This document shows, piece by piece, positions 10,027 through 19,532 of a DNA stretch of 64,000 bases. The notes under the pieces were generated by a model that saw nothing but the letters and a program-made list of their open reading frames with translations, made no database searches and was not told the DNA's origin. The translations under genes were made by a program, and so were the position numbers. Numbering within the stretch: the stretch's first letter is position 1; each line of letters begins with the position of its first letter. Source of the stretch: Campylobacter helveticus (GTDB lineage Bacteria > Campylobacterota > Campylobacteria > Campylobacterales > Campylobacteraceae); assembly GCF_002080395.1 (NCBI RefSeq), contig NZ_CP020478.1, positions 508,886 through 572,885 of the forward strand, in the 5' to 3' direction.

Positions 10027-10448
10027 TCTTTTTTAGCTTGAAATGCTTTGCCCTAGAGGAATTTATCTTTTGGGCGGAGCTTTCGAGTAAAAACTTCGTT
10101 CTCTTTCATCAAAGTCAAAATATCTCTTTAGCAATGACAAAAAGCGAAAATAGGCTAAGTGAGTATGCTTGTGAAATTCCCTACACCGAAAAAGACTTAA
10201 AAACCTTGCCAAGAAATGCACTAGGACTTATAGAAGCACCAAAAATGGCACAACTTGCCTTTCTCAATGTGCATAAAGAAGAGTTGAGTGAGTGCTTTAT
10301 AGGAGCGAAAATCAGCGTTAAAGATGTGGTAAAAGCGGATTTGCTCAAGGCAAAAAGCGAAACTTATGTGAAAATTTTGCCTTTGCGTTTTAGTGTGGAT
10401 TTTAGTGAAAATGGCGTGATAATTTATTATCTTAGGAAAAAAGACTAG
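10002..10448 (+). CDS. flgQ: Flagellar motility protein FlgQ
   Basis: The 148-residue product has an N-terminal hydrophobic signal (VCLLIFFSLKCFA) and a mature soluble domain without recognised motifs. It matches FlgQ by size and place after flgP; FlgQ is needed for FlgP stability or disk assembly in C. jejuni. The GTG at 10002 lies 25 bases inside flgP, so translation is coupled. In C. jejuni the regulator gene flgR follows, but here the gene ends four bases inside a convergent glycosyltransferase gene and flgR is absent from the window. Confidence 0.85.
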   Translation: MERIVCLLIFFSLKCFALEEFIFWAELSSKNFVLFHQSQNISLAMTKSENRLSEYACEIPYTEKDLKTLPRNALGLIEAPKMAQLAFLNVHKEELSECFIGAKISVKDVVKADLLKAKSETYVKILPLRFSVDFSENGVIIYYLRKKD

Positions 10449-11497
10449 CAATAAGAATCAAATAAATCTTGCCATTTTTTAAGGATAATTTCCTTTGAAA
10501 AGCGTTTCTTTACGATTTGTTTGGCATTTTCTCCCATAGTTTTTCTTAAATTTTCATCACGCATTAAAATTTGAAGCTTATCAGCGTAATCTTTTAAATC
10601 ATCATCTTCGATTAAAAAACCACTTTTTTCATTTTCTATAATGTCGCTTAATCCAGCAATGTCAAAGGCTACGCTAGGTAAGCCATAAGAGGCGCTTTCT
10701 ATCAGCACCATACCAAAGCCCTCATTATAACTACTCATCGCATAAATGCTAGCACCCAAATACTCTTTTTCCACATCGTTAGTAAAGCCTTTGATGATGA
10801 TAGTGTCGTTTAGATTTAGCTTATTGATTTTATCTTGCATCGCTTCTTTTAGCACCCCATCCCCTACAAAAACTAAATTCCACTCTCTAAATTTAGCTTC
10901 TTCTTGCACCTTTTTCCAAATATCAATGAGTCTTAAAACCCCTTTTTCCTTAGAAAAACGCCCTAAGTATAAAACGACTTTTTGTTGATGATTTGTTATT
11001 ACATCCGGAATTTTAGGCAAAAAATTTGGGATATAAATTACATTTTTATGATGTTTTTCTAAAAGAGCTTTTTGCTTCAAATTAATGGCGATGAGTGCGT
11101 CATAATGCTTATATTTTGTTCTAAATTTTTTTTGCCTTTCGTGAAGTATATATAAATAATGCGTATTTTTATTTTTAAATAAGGGATAATGAGGGCAGTT
11201 ATTATAAATGATAATATCTGCTTCTTTGCATTTTTGTTTTAAAAGATAGCTTTCGTAAAATTTATCGATGAGTTTATAAAAAAAGGTTCTTACTCTTTTT
11301 CGCTCTTTAAAATGTAAAAAGCTAAGTTTGATTCTATCATCAAGGGCAAAAGTGGGTGTTTCATTTGCTTTATAAATGCTCAAAAGCTCCACTTCGTAAA
11401 ATTCGCAAAAAGCATTAGCCAGATGACTTACAACTCTCTCAGAACCCCCCCCGGTAGTGATATCGCCTATAAGCAGGACTATCTTTTTTCTTTCCAA
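10445..11497 (-). CDS. GT4-family glycosyltransferase, LOS core region
   Basis: This 350-residue protein has the two-Rossmann GT-B fold. The N-terminal loop is DITTGGGSERVV; the C-terminal domain has VLYLGRFSKEKGV and the nucleotide-sugar motif SSYNEGFGMVLIESASYGLP, whose E-x7-E glutamates are typical of retaining GT4 enzymes. It starts 19 bases inside the two-domain transferase gene and is the last gene of the waaC-htrB-lgtF run, so it probably adds a sugar to the LOS outer core. Donor and acceptor are unknown. A G8 run in the codons for residues 16-18 could make it phase variable; it is in frame here. Confidence 0.88.
   Translation of the reverse strand: MERKKIVLLIGDITTGGGSERVVSHLANAFCEFYEVELLSIYKANETPTFALDDRIKLSFLHFKERKRVRTFFYKLIDKFYESYLLKQKCKEADIIIYNNCPHYPLFKNKNTHYLYILHERQKKFRTKYKHYDALIAINLKQKALLEKHHKNVIYIPNFLPKIPDVITNHQQKVVLYLGRFSKEKGVLRLIDIWKKVQEEAKFREWNLVFVGDGVLKEAMQDKINKLNLNDTIIIKGFTNDVEKEYLGASIYAMSSYNEGFGMVLIESASYGLPSVAFDIAGLSDIIENEKSGFLIEDDDLKDYADKLQILMRDENLRKTMGENAKQIVKKRFSKEIILKKWQDLFDSYC
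11445..11452. repeat. Poly-C tract, 8 bases (G8 in the GT4 gene)
   Basis: Eight C on the plus strand encode the glycines of DITTGGGSE at the start of the GT4 enzyme. A one-base change would truncate the protein near its N terminus. G8 is at the lower edge of lengths that slip in Campylobacter. Confidence 0.85.
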
Positions 11498-13008
11498 GTT
11501 ATCCTTCTTTCTTTGATAGTTTTTAGATAAAGCTGATGATTTTCATCTAAACAAGCCTTATCATTTTCTTTATGATAAAGATGATACGCTAAAGCCTTAA
11601 ATTTCACTCTTCTAAATTCTCCGCCCTTAAATAAAAACCTTGCGACAAATTCGCTATCCTCCCTACCCCAGCCACTAAATTTTTCATTAAAGCCTTCAAG
11701 TGCTTCAAAATCACTCTTAAAAAAGCTCATATTACACCCACGAATACCCTTAATAAAGTCTTTTTTGTCAAAAAAATCAGCCCTAATCTTAGAAAAATGA
11801 AAATAAATTTTTGATAAAATGAAGCTTCTTTTAAGCCTATCATAATGCCCCCCCCTTAGTATGTTTTGACTCTTAGTTGCATCTAAAATCACTCTTGAGC
11901 CTTGTAAAAACACGCCTTTTTTCGCAAAATCTAAGTGGTCTTTGATGAAATTTTCTTCTAAAACCATATCCCCGTCTATGATGATGATGTATTCGCTCAT
12001 CGCCTTTTTAGCGGCATTATTACGGCTTTTAGCAAGGCGGTAGCCCTTATCTTCTTGCCAAATGTGTTTTAGGGGTATGCTAAATTTGTTTTGAAATTCT
12101 TTAATTAAATTTGCCGTTTCCTCCGTGCTTCCATCATCGGCGATTAAAATTTCATTTGGCATAGTGTTTTGTTTCATCACGCTTTCAAGCACGACTTTTA
12201 GGTAGGTGGGGCTATTATAGGTCGTGATGATTAAAGCAATGCTAGGTTTTTTATTTTGAAACTCATAAAGTTTAGCATATTTAAAAAAGGCTCCAAGCCC
12301 ATTACAAAGGCTAATGATAAAGCCCTTATAGCCATAAAAAATGCCTTTTTTGAAAAAATAATCCCTATGAAATTTCCACAATCCGTGCGTGAGTGCTTTA
12401 AATATAGAGCTTTTTTTGTGTAAGTTTTGCTCGGCGTAAAGTTGAGAGTAGCGTTGGCATTTTTCAAGTAAGTCATAAATTCCGCTAAAAGCATAATGCC
12501 TAAGGGCATTTTTAAGATAAATTTTTTCTGCATTTGGAGGCAAAATAAGGCTTTCATGGACTAAATTATCATTAAATTTTGTAAAGCTTTTATGAAATAA
12601 ACGCAAAACAAAATCAGGATGCCAACCACAAGCCTTAATCCACTCCCCACGGTATAAATTTTTCCTAGCAAAGGCTACGATGTGATGCGTTTTTAAATCA
12701 AGCTTTTCAAGCTCTTTTAAGGCTTCATATTCTAGCACTTCATCAGCATCAATACTGAAAATCCACTCCTTTGTTACATAGCTAATCGCCTTATTTTTAA
12801 GCGCTCCAAAGCCTATAAATTCGCTTTGTTCTATGCGTATATTAGGGAAATCTTTTGCGAAGTCTTTTGCGATTTGAAGTGTATCATCATCACTTTGATT
12901 ATCCAAAAGCACAATCTCACCAAATTCTTTTAGGGAATTTAAGCATTCTTTTAGCGTTTTGGTGGCATTTTTGACGATTAAAACCGCACTAATTTCTTTA
13001 AGATTCAT
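11479..13008 (-). CDS. lgtF: Two-domain GT2 glycosyltransferase of the LOS inner core (LgtF type)
   Basis: The 509-residue protein carries two GT2 domains. Residues about 5-230 resemble WaaE/LgtF (SAVLIVKNATKTL, LLDNQSDDDT, SIDADEVLE). Residues about 255-500 are a second GT2 domain (LIITTYNSPTYL, ADDGSTEETAN, IIDGDMVLE) ending in GWGREDSEFVARFLFKGG, a galactosyltransferase-type C-terminal motif. C. jejuni LgtF (Cj1135) has this architecture, similar length and the same place after htrB; its two domains glucosylate heptose I and heptose II. Both DxD motifs are intact here, so both activities are predicted. A G8 run lies mid-gene, in frame. Confidence 0.88.
   Translation of the reverse strand: MNLKEISAVLIVKNATKTLKECLNSLKEFGEIVLLDNQSDDDTLQIAKDFAKDFPNIRIEQSEFIGFGALKNKAISYVTKEWIFSIDADEVLEYEALKELEKLDLKTHHIVAFARKNLYRGEWIKACGWHPDFVLRLFHKSFTKFNDNLVHESLILPPNAEKIYLKNALRHYAFSGIYDLLEKCQRYSQLYAEQNLHKKSSIFKALTHGLWKFHRDYFFKKGIFYGYKGFIISLCNGLGAFFKYAKLYEFQNKKPSIALIITTYNSPTYLKVVLESVMKQNTMPNEILIADDGSTEETANLIKEFQNKFSIPLKHIWQEDKGYRLAKSRNNAAKKAMSEYIIIIDGDMVLEENFIKDHLDFAKKGVFLQGSRVILDATKSQNILRGGHYDRLKRSFILSKIYFHFSKIRADFFDKKDFIKGIRGCNMSFFKSDFEALEGFNEKFSGWGREDSEFVARFLFKGGEFRRVKFKALAYHLYHKENDKACLDENHQLYLKTIKERRITWKEKR
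11848..11855. repeat. Poly-C tract, 8 bases (G8 in the lgtF-type gene)
   Basis: Eight C on the plus strand encode Arg-Gly-Gly of NILRGGHYDRL in the second GT2 domain. Slippage would leave the first domain intact and remove the C-terminal part of the second. Confidence 0.85.
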
Positions 13009-13010
13009 TT

Positions 13011-13886
13011 TTATCCTTTGTAAATTTGAGCATCAAAGCTACGGAAGCGTTTGTGAAAGAAAAAATACTCATCAGGCTTAAATTTTATCATTTCTTCCAC
13101 GCTTTTAGCTTGGTATTTTGTCAGCTCTTCTACGCTATGTGTCGCTGCGTCCATCGCTTTGAAATTTTTAATGTGAAAAAGTCCGTCTTTTTGGTAGATA
13201 AAGGAGGGGAGAATAAGGGCGTTTGTTTTTTTTGCTATGACACTTGCTCCCATTTGATAATTGACCTCCTTACCAAAAAACTCAAGCCTTAAGCTTTCAT
13301 TTGTGGCACAATCTTGGTCTGTAAGTATGCCTAAAGTGCGGCGATTTTTGAGGGCTTTAAGCATTTTTTTAAGTCCGCCTTTTTTGTCGATAAGCTCGAT
13401 GTCAAATTGCGTTCTATTTTGACTTAAAATAATATCCATAGCCTTGCTATCAAGCTCCCGTCCTACGATAGACATTTTTCCAAATTTCGCCGCATAAGCC
13501 AAAGAAGCGAGTTCCCAGTTACCATAATGTGCTGTTGTTAATATGAGCGGTCTTTGACTTTTAAGAGCGTTGATTAAAATTTCTTCATTGTCAAAATGCA
13601 CTTTTTTGAGGATTTTTTCTTTTGTGGTGTTGCGATTTTTAATGCAGTCTATGCCAAATTTAGCAAAATTTTGATAAATCTTTAGGGAGATTTGATTTCT
13701 TTCCTCTTTAGTTTTTTGCGGAAAGCAAATTTGTAGGTTGATGTCGATGATTTTGCGGTGTTTTTTATTAAGATGAAAGGTGATTTTAGCGACTAGTAAG
13801 CCAAGTTTTTGCAAAAGAAATTCAGGTAAAAGTGCGGTTAAGAATTTAAGCAAATAATACAAAAAAAGATAAAGTTTATTTCTCAC
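13011..13886 (-). CDS. htrB: Lipid A biosynthesis lauroyl acyltransferase
   Basis: The 291-residue membrane-associated protein is an LpxL/HtrB-type late acyltransferase that adds a secondary acyl chain to Kdo-lipid A at the inner membrane. The catalytic H-x4-E motif is in TTAHYGNWELAS; the N terminus is a hydrophobic anchor (LYLFLYYLLKFLTALLPEFL). GILTDQD and FFGKEVNY are further conserved blocks. It overlaps waaC by 11 bases and is followed two bases later by the lgtF-type gene, the order known from the C. jejuni LOS locus. Confidence 0.93.
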   Translation of the reverse strand: MRNKLYLFLYYLLKFLTALLPEFLLQKLGLLVAKITFHLNKKHRKIIDINLQICFPQKTKEERNQISLKIYQNFAKFGIDCIKNRNTTKEKILKKVHFDNEEILINALKSQRPLILTTAHYGNWELASLAYAAKFGKMSIVGRELDSKAMDIILSQNRTQFDIELIDKKGGLKKMLKALKNRRTLGILTDQDCATNESLRLEFFGKEVNYQMGASVIAKKTNALILPSFIYQKDGLFHIKNFKAMDAATHSVEELTKYQAKSVEEMIKFKPDEYFFFHKRFRSFDAQIYKG

Positions 13887-14898
13887 CCAAAAGCTCCTTG
13901 GCTAAAGAGAAAATGTCCTCCTCGTCAATGTTTCTAATGCAAAAATCGCTTTTGTCGATGTGCTTGACATTGGAAATTTTTTTATCCGTGCTGATGGTTT
14001 TGTTAATCTCTGTTGTAAAAGCATTGCGGTAATGCGGAGTTGCGCCAAAGATAGTAATGGAGGGCTTATTCATAGCAAAGGCTAGATGAGTAGGACCGCT
14101 GTCATTTCCTATTATGAGGCTTGAAAGCTGAGTGAGGGCGATGAGTTCTTTAAGGCTTAGTTTATCAAGTAAAATAAGGCTTTCTTTGTCGATTTTGCTG
14201 AGAGAAAGCACTCTTTTGGCTAGAATTTTTTCCTTTTCATTCCCCCAAGCAAGATAAATTTTAAGCTTGTCATCATAGTGAAATAAAAGTTTGCATAGTA
14301 TGGCAAGTTTTGTCATTGGGTAGATTTTATTTTGCACACTTGAGCCAACATGGATTAAAATGTTTTTTTCGCTTAAATTAAACCTTTGCTTTAAAGAGTT
14401 TTTAAGCTCTTCATCGGCTTTAAAAATGGGCTGCTTAAAACGAATATCCTTTGGCTCAAAAGGTGCATTAAGCGCAAATGCAGCTAAAGCAAGGTAACGC
14501 ACAAAAACATTTTCTGCATAGTCGATATTAAGTTTTTGGTTGTAAAAATTATGCGCAAAGCTTTCTTTTAGGCTGTTTTTGTCAAAGCCAAAATTATTAT
14601 TGCTTAAAATGCGACTAACTAGAGCGGATTTCATCAAGCCTTGCAGGTCTAAAACAAAATCATAATGATTTTTCCTAGCTTCAAGGGCGATTTTAAGGCT
14701 AGAGAAAAATCTCTTATCCTTTAAGGGTAGGGCGTAAAGCTTATCGATGTGCGGGTGATTTTCTAAAATTTCTTTAAATCTTTCATCGACAAACCAGTGA
14801 ATTTCAATATCTTGGCGAAATTGTTTGATAAATTGCAAAACAATGGCACTTTGTATGATGTCTCCTAGTGCGCTGAGCCGGACGATTGCTATTTTCAT
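13876..14898 (-). CDS. waaC: Lipopolysaccharide heptosyltransferase I
   Basis: The 340-residue GT9 enzyme transfers the first L-glycero-D-manno-heptose to Kdo-lipid A. It opens with MKIAIVRLSALGDIIQSA, the WaaC glycine-rich acceptor loop, and has IGNDSGPTHLAFAMNKPSI in the ADP-heptose-binding domain plus ILIHVGSSVQNKIYP. It heads the minus-strand LOS run and diverges from the exonuclease gene, as waaC and Cj1132 do in C. jejuni. Confidence 0.95.
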   Translation of the reverse strand: MKIAIVRLSALGDIIQSAIVLQFIKQFRQDIEIHWFVDERFKEILENHPHIDKLYALPLKDKRFFSSLKIALEARKNHYDFVLDLQGLMKSALVSRILSNNNFGFDKNSLKESFAHNFYNQKLNIDYAENVFVRYLALAAFALNAPFEPKDIRFKQPIFKADEELKNSLKQRFNLSEKNILIHVGSSVQNKIYPMTKLAILCKLLFHYDDKLKIYLAWGNEKEKILAKRVLSLSKIDKESLILLDKLSLKELIALTQLSSLIIGNDSGPTHLAFAMNKPSITIFGATPHYRNAFTTEINKTISTDKKISNVKHIDKSDFCIRNIDEEDIFSLAKELLGEK

Positions 14899-14923
14899 TT
14901 AGACCTAATTTTAAATTTTTTGT

Positions 14924-14929
14924 TATGAT
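14924..14929 (+). promoter_or_regulatory. Extended -10 element for the exonuclease gene
   Basis: TGT TATGAT fits the TGn-TATAAT-like extended -10 common in Campylobacter. It is 35 bases before the preferred ATG at 14964 and lies inside the longer possible reading frame, which supports the shorter start. Confidence 0.5.
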
Positions 14930-14963
14930 TTTAGCAGAGTTGTTTAAAAAAAGGTTAAATAAG

Positions 14964-15743
14964 ATGAAAAATGAAGGTTATATTTGCATATTTGATTGTG
15001 AAAGTGTGCCAGATGTAGAGCTAATAAGAAAAAATTTAGGTTTTGAAGGAAGCGATGAGGAGGTAAGCTTACAGGCACTTGCGTGGCAAAAAGAGCAAAA
15101 CGGAAGCGAGTTTTTACCCCTGCCTTTTCATAAGATAGTAAGCATTTGTGCGGTGATAGCGGATAATTTTGGTAAATTTATTAAGGTCAATAAAATCGAG
15201 GGTGAAAATGAAAAAGAGATGTTAAGAAATTTTTTCGCCTTTATCGATAAAAGTGAGCCTAAGCTTGTGAGTTTTAACGGGAAAAATTATGATTGTCCTT
15301 TGCTGGTTTTAAGAGCGTTAAAATATAATATCAAAGCAAGTGCTTATCTTGACACGCAAGATAAGTGGAATAATTACAGAACAAGGTTTGCCGAGCTTAA
15401 GCATTGTGATTTACTCGAAAGTTTGGGGGGCAGACTTAGGCTTGATAGTGTGTGTGCTATGGTCGGGCTACCCGGAAAGTATGATGTAAGTGGAGATGAG
15501 GTTATGAGCCTTTATTATCAAAACAAAATGGAAAAAATCCACGAATACTGCGAAAGCGATGTTTTAAACACCTATATGCTTTTTTTAAAATATGAGTTGA
15601 TTAAGGGAAATTTGGCGGAAGAGGATTATAAATTTTATTTAGAATTAATGGCGGAGTATTTAAAAGAGAAAAAATCAAACCGCACTTATGTCCCACATTT
15701 TATAAAGGCTTGTGAGGAAGAATTTTTGAAATTAAACATTTAA
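14964..15743 (+). CDS. Predicted 3'-5' exonuclease related to the PolB proofreading domain
   Basis: The 259-residue protein has an RNase-H-like exonuclease fold. Acidic motif Exo I is CIFDCESVPD near residue 10; Exo II lies in LVSFNGKNYDCPLLVLRAL; the C-terminal Exo III Asp is in YCESDVLNTYMLF. It is the equivalent of C. jejuni Cj1132. Physiological substrate is unknown. The ATG at 14964 is chosen because AAAGGTTAAATAAG precedes it and a -10 lies upstream; a longer frame from 14886 would overlap the divergent waaC start. Confidence 0.85.
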   Translation: MKNEGYICIFDCESVPDVELIRKNLGFEGSDEEVSLQALAWQKEQNGSEFLPLPFHKIVSICAVIADNFGKFIKVNKIEGENEKEMLRNFFAFIDKSEPKLVSFNGKNYDCPLLVLRALKYNIKASAYLDTQDKWNNYRTRFAELKHCDLLESLGGRLRLDSVCAMVGLPGKYDVSGDEVMSLYYQNKMEKIHEYCESDVLNTYMLFLKYELIKGNLAEEDYKFYLELMAEYLKEKKSNRTYVPHFIKACEEEFLKLNI

Positions 15744-15751
15744 AGAACTAT

Positions 15752-15757
15752 TATAAA
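15752..15757 (+). promoter_or_regulatory. Probable promoter (-10) for the gne-pgl run
   Basis: TATAAA within CTATTATAAAATAC lies 34 bases before the gne ATG, which has AAAAGGA as ribosome binding site. It is the only clear intergenic promoter candidate before sixteen overlapping genes ending at 32234. Confidence 0.45.
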
Positions 15758-15790
15758 ATACGATGAAGTTTAATAATAAAAAGGAAAAAA

Positions 15791-16777
15791 ATGAAAATCT
15801 TAATTACCGGTGGTGCTGGATATATAGGCTCTCACACGCTTAGACAATTTTTAAATACAAACCATCAAATTTGTGTCCTAGATAATCTTAGCAAAGGCTC
15901 TAAAATCGCTCTTAATGATTTAAAAACTATAAGAGAATTTAGCTTTTTTGAACAGGATTTAAGTGATTTTGCTGGAGTTAAATCGCTCTTTAAAAAAGAG
16001 AAATTTGACGCTGTGGTGCATTTTGCGGCGAGTATTGAGGTTTTTGAAAGTATGCAAAATCCTTTAAAATATTATATGAACAATACTGCAAATACTTCAA
16101 ATTTAATCCAAACCTGTTTAGAAAATGATGTGAATAAATTTATATTTTCTTCCACAGCTGCGACTTATGGTGAGCCACAAACTCCTGTGGTAAGTGAGTT
16201 AAGTCCCCTTGAGCCTATCAATCCTTATGGGCGTTCTAAGTTGATGAGTGAGGAAGTTTTGCGTGATGCAAGTCGGGCAAATCCAAATTTCAAGCATTGC
16301 ATTTTGCGTTATTTTAATGTTGCTGGTGCTTGTATGGATTTTAAGCTAGGACAACGCTACCCTAAGGCGACTTTACTCATTAAAGTTGCGGCTGAGGTTG
16401 CTGCTGGTAAGAGAGAGAAGCTTTTCATTTTTGGAGATGATTACGATACAAAAGATGGCACTTGCATTAGGGATTTTATCCATGTTGATGATATTTCAAG
16501 TGCGCATTTAGCGGGGCTTGAATATTTAGAGACAAATGAGAGTAATGTCTTTAATGTGGGTTATGGACACGGCTTTTCTGTTAAAGAAGTCATTGAGGCA
16601 ATGAAAAGGGTAAGCGGGGTGGATTTTAAGGTCGAACTTGCACCTAGAAGAGCGGGAGACCCCTCTGTTTTAATCTCAAATGCTGAAAAAATTCGCAAAT
16701 TAACCTCTTGGAAACCTAAATACGATGATTTAGAACTTATTTGTAGGTCCTCGTATGATTGGGAACAGCAGTGTTAA
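15791..16777 (+). CDS. gne: UDP-GlcNAc/UDP-Glc 4-epimerase
   Basis: Gne interconverts UDP-GlcNAc and UDP-GalNAc (and the glucose pair), supplying GalNAc for the N-glycan and LOS. The 328-residue short-chain dehydrogenase-type enzyme has the NAD loop [11 protein letters not shown] at residues 5-15, the catalytic Ser in SSTAATYG and the YxxxK pair in NPYGRSKLM. Its length equals that recalled for C. jejuni Gne (Cj1131). It is the first of sixteen consecutive overlapping genes; its stop overlaps the pglK start. Confidence 0.93.
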   Translation: MKILITGGAGYIGSHTLRQFLNTNHQICVLDNLSKGSKIALNDLKTIREFSFFEQDLSDFAGVKSLFKKEKFDAVVHFAASIEVFESMQNPLKYYMNNTANTSNLIQTCLENDVNKFIFSSTAATYGEPQTPVVSELSPLEPINPYGRSKLMSEEVLRDASRANPNFKHCILRYFNVAGACMDFKLGQRYPKATLLIKVAAEVAAGKREKLFIFGDDYDTKDGTCIRDFIHVDDISSAHLAGLEYLETNESNVFNVGYGHGFSVKEVIEAMKRVSGVDFKVELAPRRAGDPSVLISNAEKIRKLTSWKPKYDDLELICRSSYDWEQQC

Positions 16778-18471
16778 AAAAACTTTTTTTTATCCTCTCC
16801 AAAGAGGATAAGCGTTTTTTGTTTTCTTTATTGGCTTTTTCTATACTCATTTCTTTTATAGAAACTTTTGCCATATCTTTAGTAATGCCTTTTATCACTT
16901 TGGCGAGCGATTTTTCTTATTTTGAAAGAAATGCGTTTTTAATAAACATTAAGCAAAGTTTAAATTTGCCCGCCTTTAAGATTATCATTTATCTAGGGCT
17001 TATAATGATAGCGTTTTATCTTTTAAGAGCTATTTTAAATGCGTGGTATTTTCATCTTTTGGCGCGTTTTTCTAAGGGGCGTTACCACGCTATCGCCTCT
17101 AAGATTTTTGCTAAATTTTTGCATATAAGTTATGAAAAATTTACTCAAAAAAATCAATCTGCGATTTTAAAGTCCATCACGGGAGAAGTTTATAATCTTA
17201 GCACTATGCTTTCATCTTTTTTGCTGATGATGAGCGAAATTTTTGTAGTGCTTTTACTTTACGCTTTAATGCTTTTGATTAACTATAAAATTACAATTTT
17301 TTTAAGTATTTTTATGCTTCTTAATGCTTTTATTTTGGTAAAAATTTTAAGTCCTTTCATCAAAAAAGCAGGGATTGAAAGAGAAAAGGCGATGAAAAGC
17401 TTTTTTGAAATTTTAAATACAAATTTAAATAATTTTAAATTCATTAAGTTAAAGACTAAAGAAGAGGGCGTTTTGAAACTTTTTAAAGCCCAAAGTGAAG
17501 CTTTTTCAAAAGCAAATATTACCAACGAAAGCATTAATGCTTTGCCTAGAATTTATTTAGAGGCGGTGGGTTTTTGTGTTTTAGTTTTTATCGTTGTTTT
17601 TTTGGTGTTTAAGTATGAAAGTGATATTTCAAATATTTTAGCGACAATTTCCATTTTTGTTTTGGCTCTTTATAGGCTTATGCCAAGTGCAAATCGCATT
17701 ATAAGCTCTTATCACGATTTGCTTTATTATCACTCTTCTTTAGATATTCTTTTTGAAATTTTAAAAGAAAAAGAAGAGAAAAATGCGGAAGGGGAATTAA
17801 ATTTCACTAAAGAATTACGCCTTGAAAATCTTAGCTTCCATTACGAAAATAAAGCTATGCTTTTTGAAAATATCAATTTTACGCTTAAAAAAGGTGAAAA
17901 AATCGCATTTATCGGTGAAAGTGGGAGTGGAAAAAGCACCTTTGTGGATATTTTAAGCTCACTTTTAAAGCCAACGAGTGGGCAAATTTTTGTCGATGAC
18001 ACGCCACTTTGTGAAAAAAACATCAAAACCTTTCGTAGAAAGATAGGCTATATCCCTCAGCAAATTTATCTTTTTAATGACAGCATTGCTAAAAATATTA
18101 GCTTTGGAGATGAGGTTGATGAAGCTTTACTAAAAGAAGTGATAAGACAGGCAAATTTGGAGGATTTTATCCAAAATTTAGAAGAAGGTGTGCAAACTAA
18201 AGTAGGCGATGGAGGAAGTAATTTAAGCGGAGGACAAAGACAAAGAATCGCCATAGCAAGAGCACTTTATACAAAGCCCGAAATTCTCATCCTAGATGAA
18301 GCGACTTCGGCACTAGATAATGAAAGTGAAGCAAAAATTATGGACGAAATTTATAAAATTTCTCAAGATAAGACCCTCATCATCATAGCACATAGGCTTT
18401 CTACGATAAAAAATTGCGATAAAATTTATAAGGTCGAAAAAGGTAAAATCAGCTTGGAGCAAACTTTATGA
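16771..18471 (+). CDS. pglK: ABC-type flippase for the lipid-linked N-glycan
   Basis: PglK (WlaB) flips the undecaprenyl-pyrophosphate heptasaccharide across the inner membrane using ATP. The roughly 566-residue half-transporter has six membrane helices in residues 1-300, then a nucleotide-binding domain with Walker [10 protein letters not shown], signature LSGGQRQR and Walker [14 protein letters not shown]. The GTG at 16771 (giving [13 protein letters not shown]) matches the known C. jejuni N terminus; a TTG at 16759 would add four residues. It overlaps gne by seven bases and pglH by four. Confidence 0.95.
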   Translation: MLKKLFFILSKEDKRFLFSLLAFSILISFIETFAISLVMPFITLASDFSYFERNAFLINIKQSLNLPAFKIIIYLGLIMIAFYLLRAILNAWYFHLLARFSKGRYHAIASKIFAKFLHISYEKFTQKNQSAILKSITGEVYNLSTMLSSFLLMMSEIFVVLLLYALMLLINYKITIFLSIFMLLNAFILVKILSPFIKKAGIEREKAMKSFFEILNTNLNNFKFIKLKTKEEGVLKLFKAQSEAFSKANITNESINALPRIYLEAVGFCVLVFIVVFLVFKYESDISNILATISIFVLALYRLMPSANRIISSYHDLLYYHSSLDILFEILKEKEEKNAEGELNFTKELRLENLSFHYENKAMLFENINFTLKKGEKIAFIGESGSGKSTFVDILSSLLKPTSGQIFVDDTPLCEKNIKTFRRKIGYIPQQIYLFNDSIAKNISFGDEVDEALLKEVIRQANLEDFIQNLEEGVQTKVGDGGSNLSGGQRQRIAIARALYTKPEILILDEATSALDNESEAKIMDEIYKISQDKTLIIIAHRLSTIKNCDKIYKVEKGKISLEQTL

Positions 18472-19532
18472 AAATCACTTTCATCATAGCGACTTTAAAT
18501 TCTGGCGGAGCGGAGAGGGTTTTGGTAACCTTAGCAAATGCACTTTGTAAGGAACATGAGGTTTGTATTATTAAATTTCACCCAGAAGATTCTTTTTATA
18601 AGCTTGAAAAAGAGATAGTCTTAAAAACCCTGCCACAGTTTAGTTTTCATAATCTTTACCATAAAATCGCAAGTCGCATTAAGAAAATTTTTGCATTAAG
18701 AAAAGCTTTAAAAGAAAGTCCAAGCGATGTTTTTATCTCTTTTTTGGATACGACTAATATCGCTTGTATCGTTGCTAAAATAGGACTTAAAACCCCTTTA
18801 ATCATCAGTGAGCATAGCAATGAGGCTTATTTAAAATCTAAATTTTGGCGACTTTTAAGAAGACTGAGCTATCCTTATGCGAGTGCTTTGAGTGTGCTTG
18901 GTGCGAGTGATAAGGCATTTTATGAAAAATTTGTTAAGAAGGTTTTGGTTTTAAATAATCCTTGTCATTTTTCTTCAAATCAGCTTTCTTTACCACAAAA
19001 AGAAAATTTGGTGCTTTTTGTTGGGCGTTTGGATTTTAATAAAAATGCTTCGATGTTTATTAAAGCGGTGGCACTTTTAAAGGGCGATTTGCTTTTAAAT
19101 TATCGTTTTTGCATAGTGGGGGACGGAGAGCTTAAGAGCGCCTTAGAGCAAGAGGCTAGGGCTTTGGGTGCAAAAGTGGAGTTTTTAGGACGCATTGAGG
19201 ATATGGCTTCGCTTTATGCTAGGGCTAGGGCACTTTGTCTTTGTTCTTTTGTCGAGGGTTTGCCAACCGTTTTAATAGAAAGCTTATATTTTGATGTGTG
19301 CCGAATTTCGAGTGAGTATTATAATGGCGCGAGGGATTTGATAGAAAATGAAAAAGACGGACTTATCGTGCCTTTAAATGATGAAAAAGCCCTTGCTTTA
19401 GCACTTGAAAGAATTTTAAATGATGAGAATTTAAGAAATGATTTAGTGGAAAATGCAAGGAAGAGGCAAAAAGATTATGAAATTTCACACATTAAGCAAA
19501 AATGGCTTGACTTGATAGGAGAAGTTTTATGA
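18468..19532 (+). CDS. pglH: N-glycan polymerizing alpha-1,4-GalNAc transferase
   Basis: PglH is a GT4 enzyme that adds the last three GalNAc residues to the lipid-linked glycan. The 354-residue protein begins [20 protein letters not shown], carries [12 protein letters not shown] at the second domain and the E-x7-E motif in [23 protein letters not shown] is shared with PglJ, the preceding transferase in the pathway. Four-base ATGA overlaps at both ends indicate translational coupling. Confidence 0.93.
   Translation: MKITFIIATLNSGGAERVLVTLANALCKEHEVCIIKFHPEDSFYKLEKEIVLKTLPQFSFHNLYHKIASRIKKIFALRKALKESPSDVFISFLDTTNIACIVAKIGLKTPLIISEHSNEAYLKSKFWRLLRRLSYPYASALSVLGASDKAFYEKFVKKVLVLNNPCHFSSNQLSLPQKENLVLFVGRLDFNKNASMFIKAVALLKGDLLLNYRFCIVGDGELKSALEQEARALGAKVEFLGRIEDMASLYARARALCLCSFVEGLPTVLIESLYFDVCRISSEYYNGARDLIENEKDGLIVPLNDEKALALALERILNDENLRNDLVENARKRQKDYEISHIKQKWLDLIGEVL

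Noticed and set aside
14886-14963. Longer N terminus for the exonuclease gene
   Set aside because: It overlaps the divergent waaC start and the -10 element, and lacks a ribosome binding site.
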